This document shows, piece by piece, positions 63,023 through 64,000 of a stretch of 64,000 nucleotides of DNA. Numbering within the stretch: the first letter of the stretch is position 1; each line of letters begins with the position of its first letter. The notes under the pieces were generated by a model, which worked only from the letters and a program-made list of their open reading frames with translations, was not told the DNA's origin and made no database searches. This stretch comes from Anseranas semipalmata (taxonomy: Eukaryota > Chordata > Aves > Anseriformes > Anseranatidae). The DNA is taken from positions 191,261-255,260 of the forward strand of contig VXAA01001965.1 of the NCBI GenBank assembly GCA_013399115.1, in the 5' to 3' direction. A program made the translations under genes and the position numbers.

Positions 63023-64000
63023 CTCTTGTTGCACAAGATGTTGAAATCAGTAAAAGACATCTAAAACTATTTTTTTTGCCTAAACATAGTAGGTTTCCTG
63101 CTAGGCCAAATCTGCTGTTTATAGAATTTTATGTTTAATTACTTCATAGTTTATTGATTTATTTATATGATTATGAGAAGGCCAAGTCATAAATATATGA
63201 CAATTGTTTACTAGTTAGTTTGGATTATGCATAAATAGGTTGTGCAAGCCTAGCAAAAACCTCTTTCACCGAGCTGAATCAGAACATTCAAACTGTATTT
63301 TCAAATGTGTCTCTCTGCCTTATCTAAATTCCAACATGACACATAATAAATAGCTTCTCATTTACTATCATCATAAAAATTTAAACAGCCTTGAAATAGT
63401 TGCTACAATACAGGGGAAAATGATCAAATGTATGTTCTAAATACCCACTTAGAACAGTAAAACTATTTCCATATTGAAGAAAGAACACATAAAGATGCAT
63501 TGTTGCAGTAAAGGCTGTTACCTTGTTTAGAAAAAATCTTCTACTCAGTATAGTAGTATTTGAGTCAACAACTTGCTGTTTTACACTGCAAAAAAAAGGG
63601 ACTAACAGCCCTTAGCTATCATGTAGTGTCAGATTTGCTTTAAAAAAGAAAGTATCTGATTTGATTCTATACAGTGATTAAACATCTTTGTGCTCTGCTG
63701 AGTAGGGCATTCTATCCCCTCCCCCCTCCAAAAATGGCATCAAAGCAATCAAAATGGTAATGTTCAGCATGAATGGGGCCCCATCCCCCACCTTCAAACT
63801 CTGCAGACTTTTCTCCATGTTAGAAGAAACCAACACCCCTTCCTCACAAAATGGAAGCTTCCACTACCAAATTGAGAGTGCTGACAAATTCTGATTACAA
63901 TAAACTGGGAGGAAAAGGGTGGCATATAATCACCGTCACCTATGGGCACAGATTATATATGCATGGATCACTTTTCAACTTTAACCACAACTCCAGGAAA
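63023..64000. other. Gene-free unique DNA to the window end
   Basis: AT-rich unique sequence with no recognisable gene, repeat or regulatory element. A short C-rich tract lies at 63716-63728. Confidence 0.5.

Noticed and set aside
1..64000. CRISPR array, bacterial operon or prophage
   Set aside because: No regular spaced repeats, ribosome binding sites or dense coding. The CR1 and MIR elements show vertebrate nuclear DNA.
1..64000. Endogenous retrovirus or LTR element
   Set aside because: I saw no paired long terminal repeats, primer binding site, polypurine tract or retroviral coding remnants on either strand.

Overview
The window looks like nuclear DNA from a bird. The strongest evidence is two truncated CR1 LINE 3' ends (41333-41482 on +, 42939-43115 on -). 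They carry the typical avian CR1 tail: a 'ttggactagatggtc' block, then 'aaccattctatga', ending in an ATTCTATGAT-type microsatellite. Repeat density is otherwise low. The remaining interspersed repeats are old and diverged: MIR-type SINE pieces, an older CR1-like 3' end, a hAT-like MITE, and a scattered group of short palindromic elements with GGATCAGGCC / CAGATTCTG / TTGACTTCAATGGG themes. I know these themes from turtle, crocodilian and bird genomes.

I found no protein-coding gene or RNA gene that I can support. No open reading frame exceeds 196 codons. The longest (43037-43627) runs through a CR1 fragment, and the others have no recognisable domain, biased composition or exon structure. The window is best read as a gene desert or the inside of a very large intron, with simple repeats, old transposon fossils and possibly unrecognised conserved regulatory DNA. 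Conservation cannot be judged from one sequence.

Layout: 1-4.3 kb has a perfect 13-bp hairpin, the hAT-like MITE, an assembly gap and a SINE tail that mimics a coding exon. 6.9-7.8 kb is a cluster of palindromic elements plus a MIR. 8-18 kb is mostly unique, with GC-richer patches at 12.4-12.7, 15.4-15.9 and 17.0-17.7 kb. 18-27 kb has an older CR1-like tail, a GC-rich nested hairpin at 21.5 kb, a gap at a simple repeat, and a MIR. 29.0-30.5 kb is AT-rich and UTR-like. 36-46 kb has the most repeats (four MIRs, two CR1s, a CG/TG tract, tandem duplications, a G-quadruplex motif). 46-64 kb is AT-rich and mostly unique, with poly-A tracts, microsatellites, one more palindromic element, a second G-quadruplex motif and a three-copy 21-bp tandem repeat.

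I did not find a new biological system. The best leads are the dispersed palindromic element family, the hAT-like MITE, the perfect hairpin at 2075-2106, the close pair of oppositely oriented CR1s, and a speculative minus-strand terminal exon at 30491-30667.
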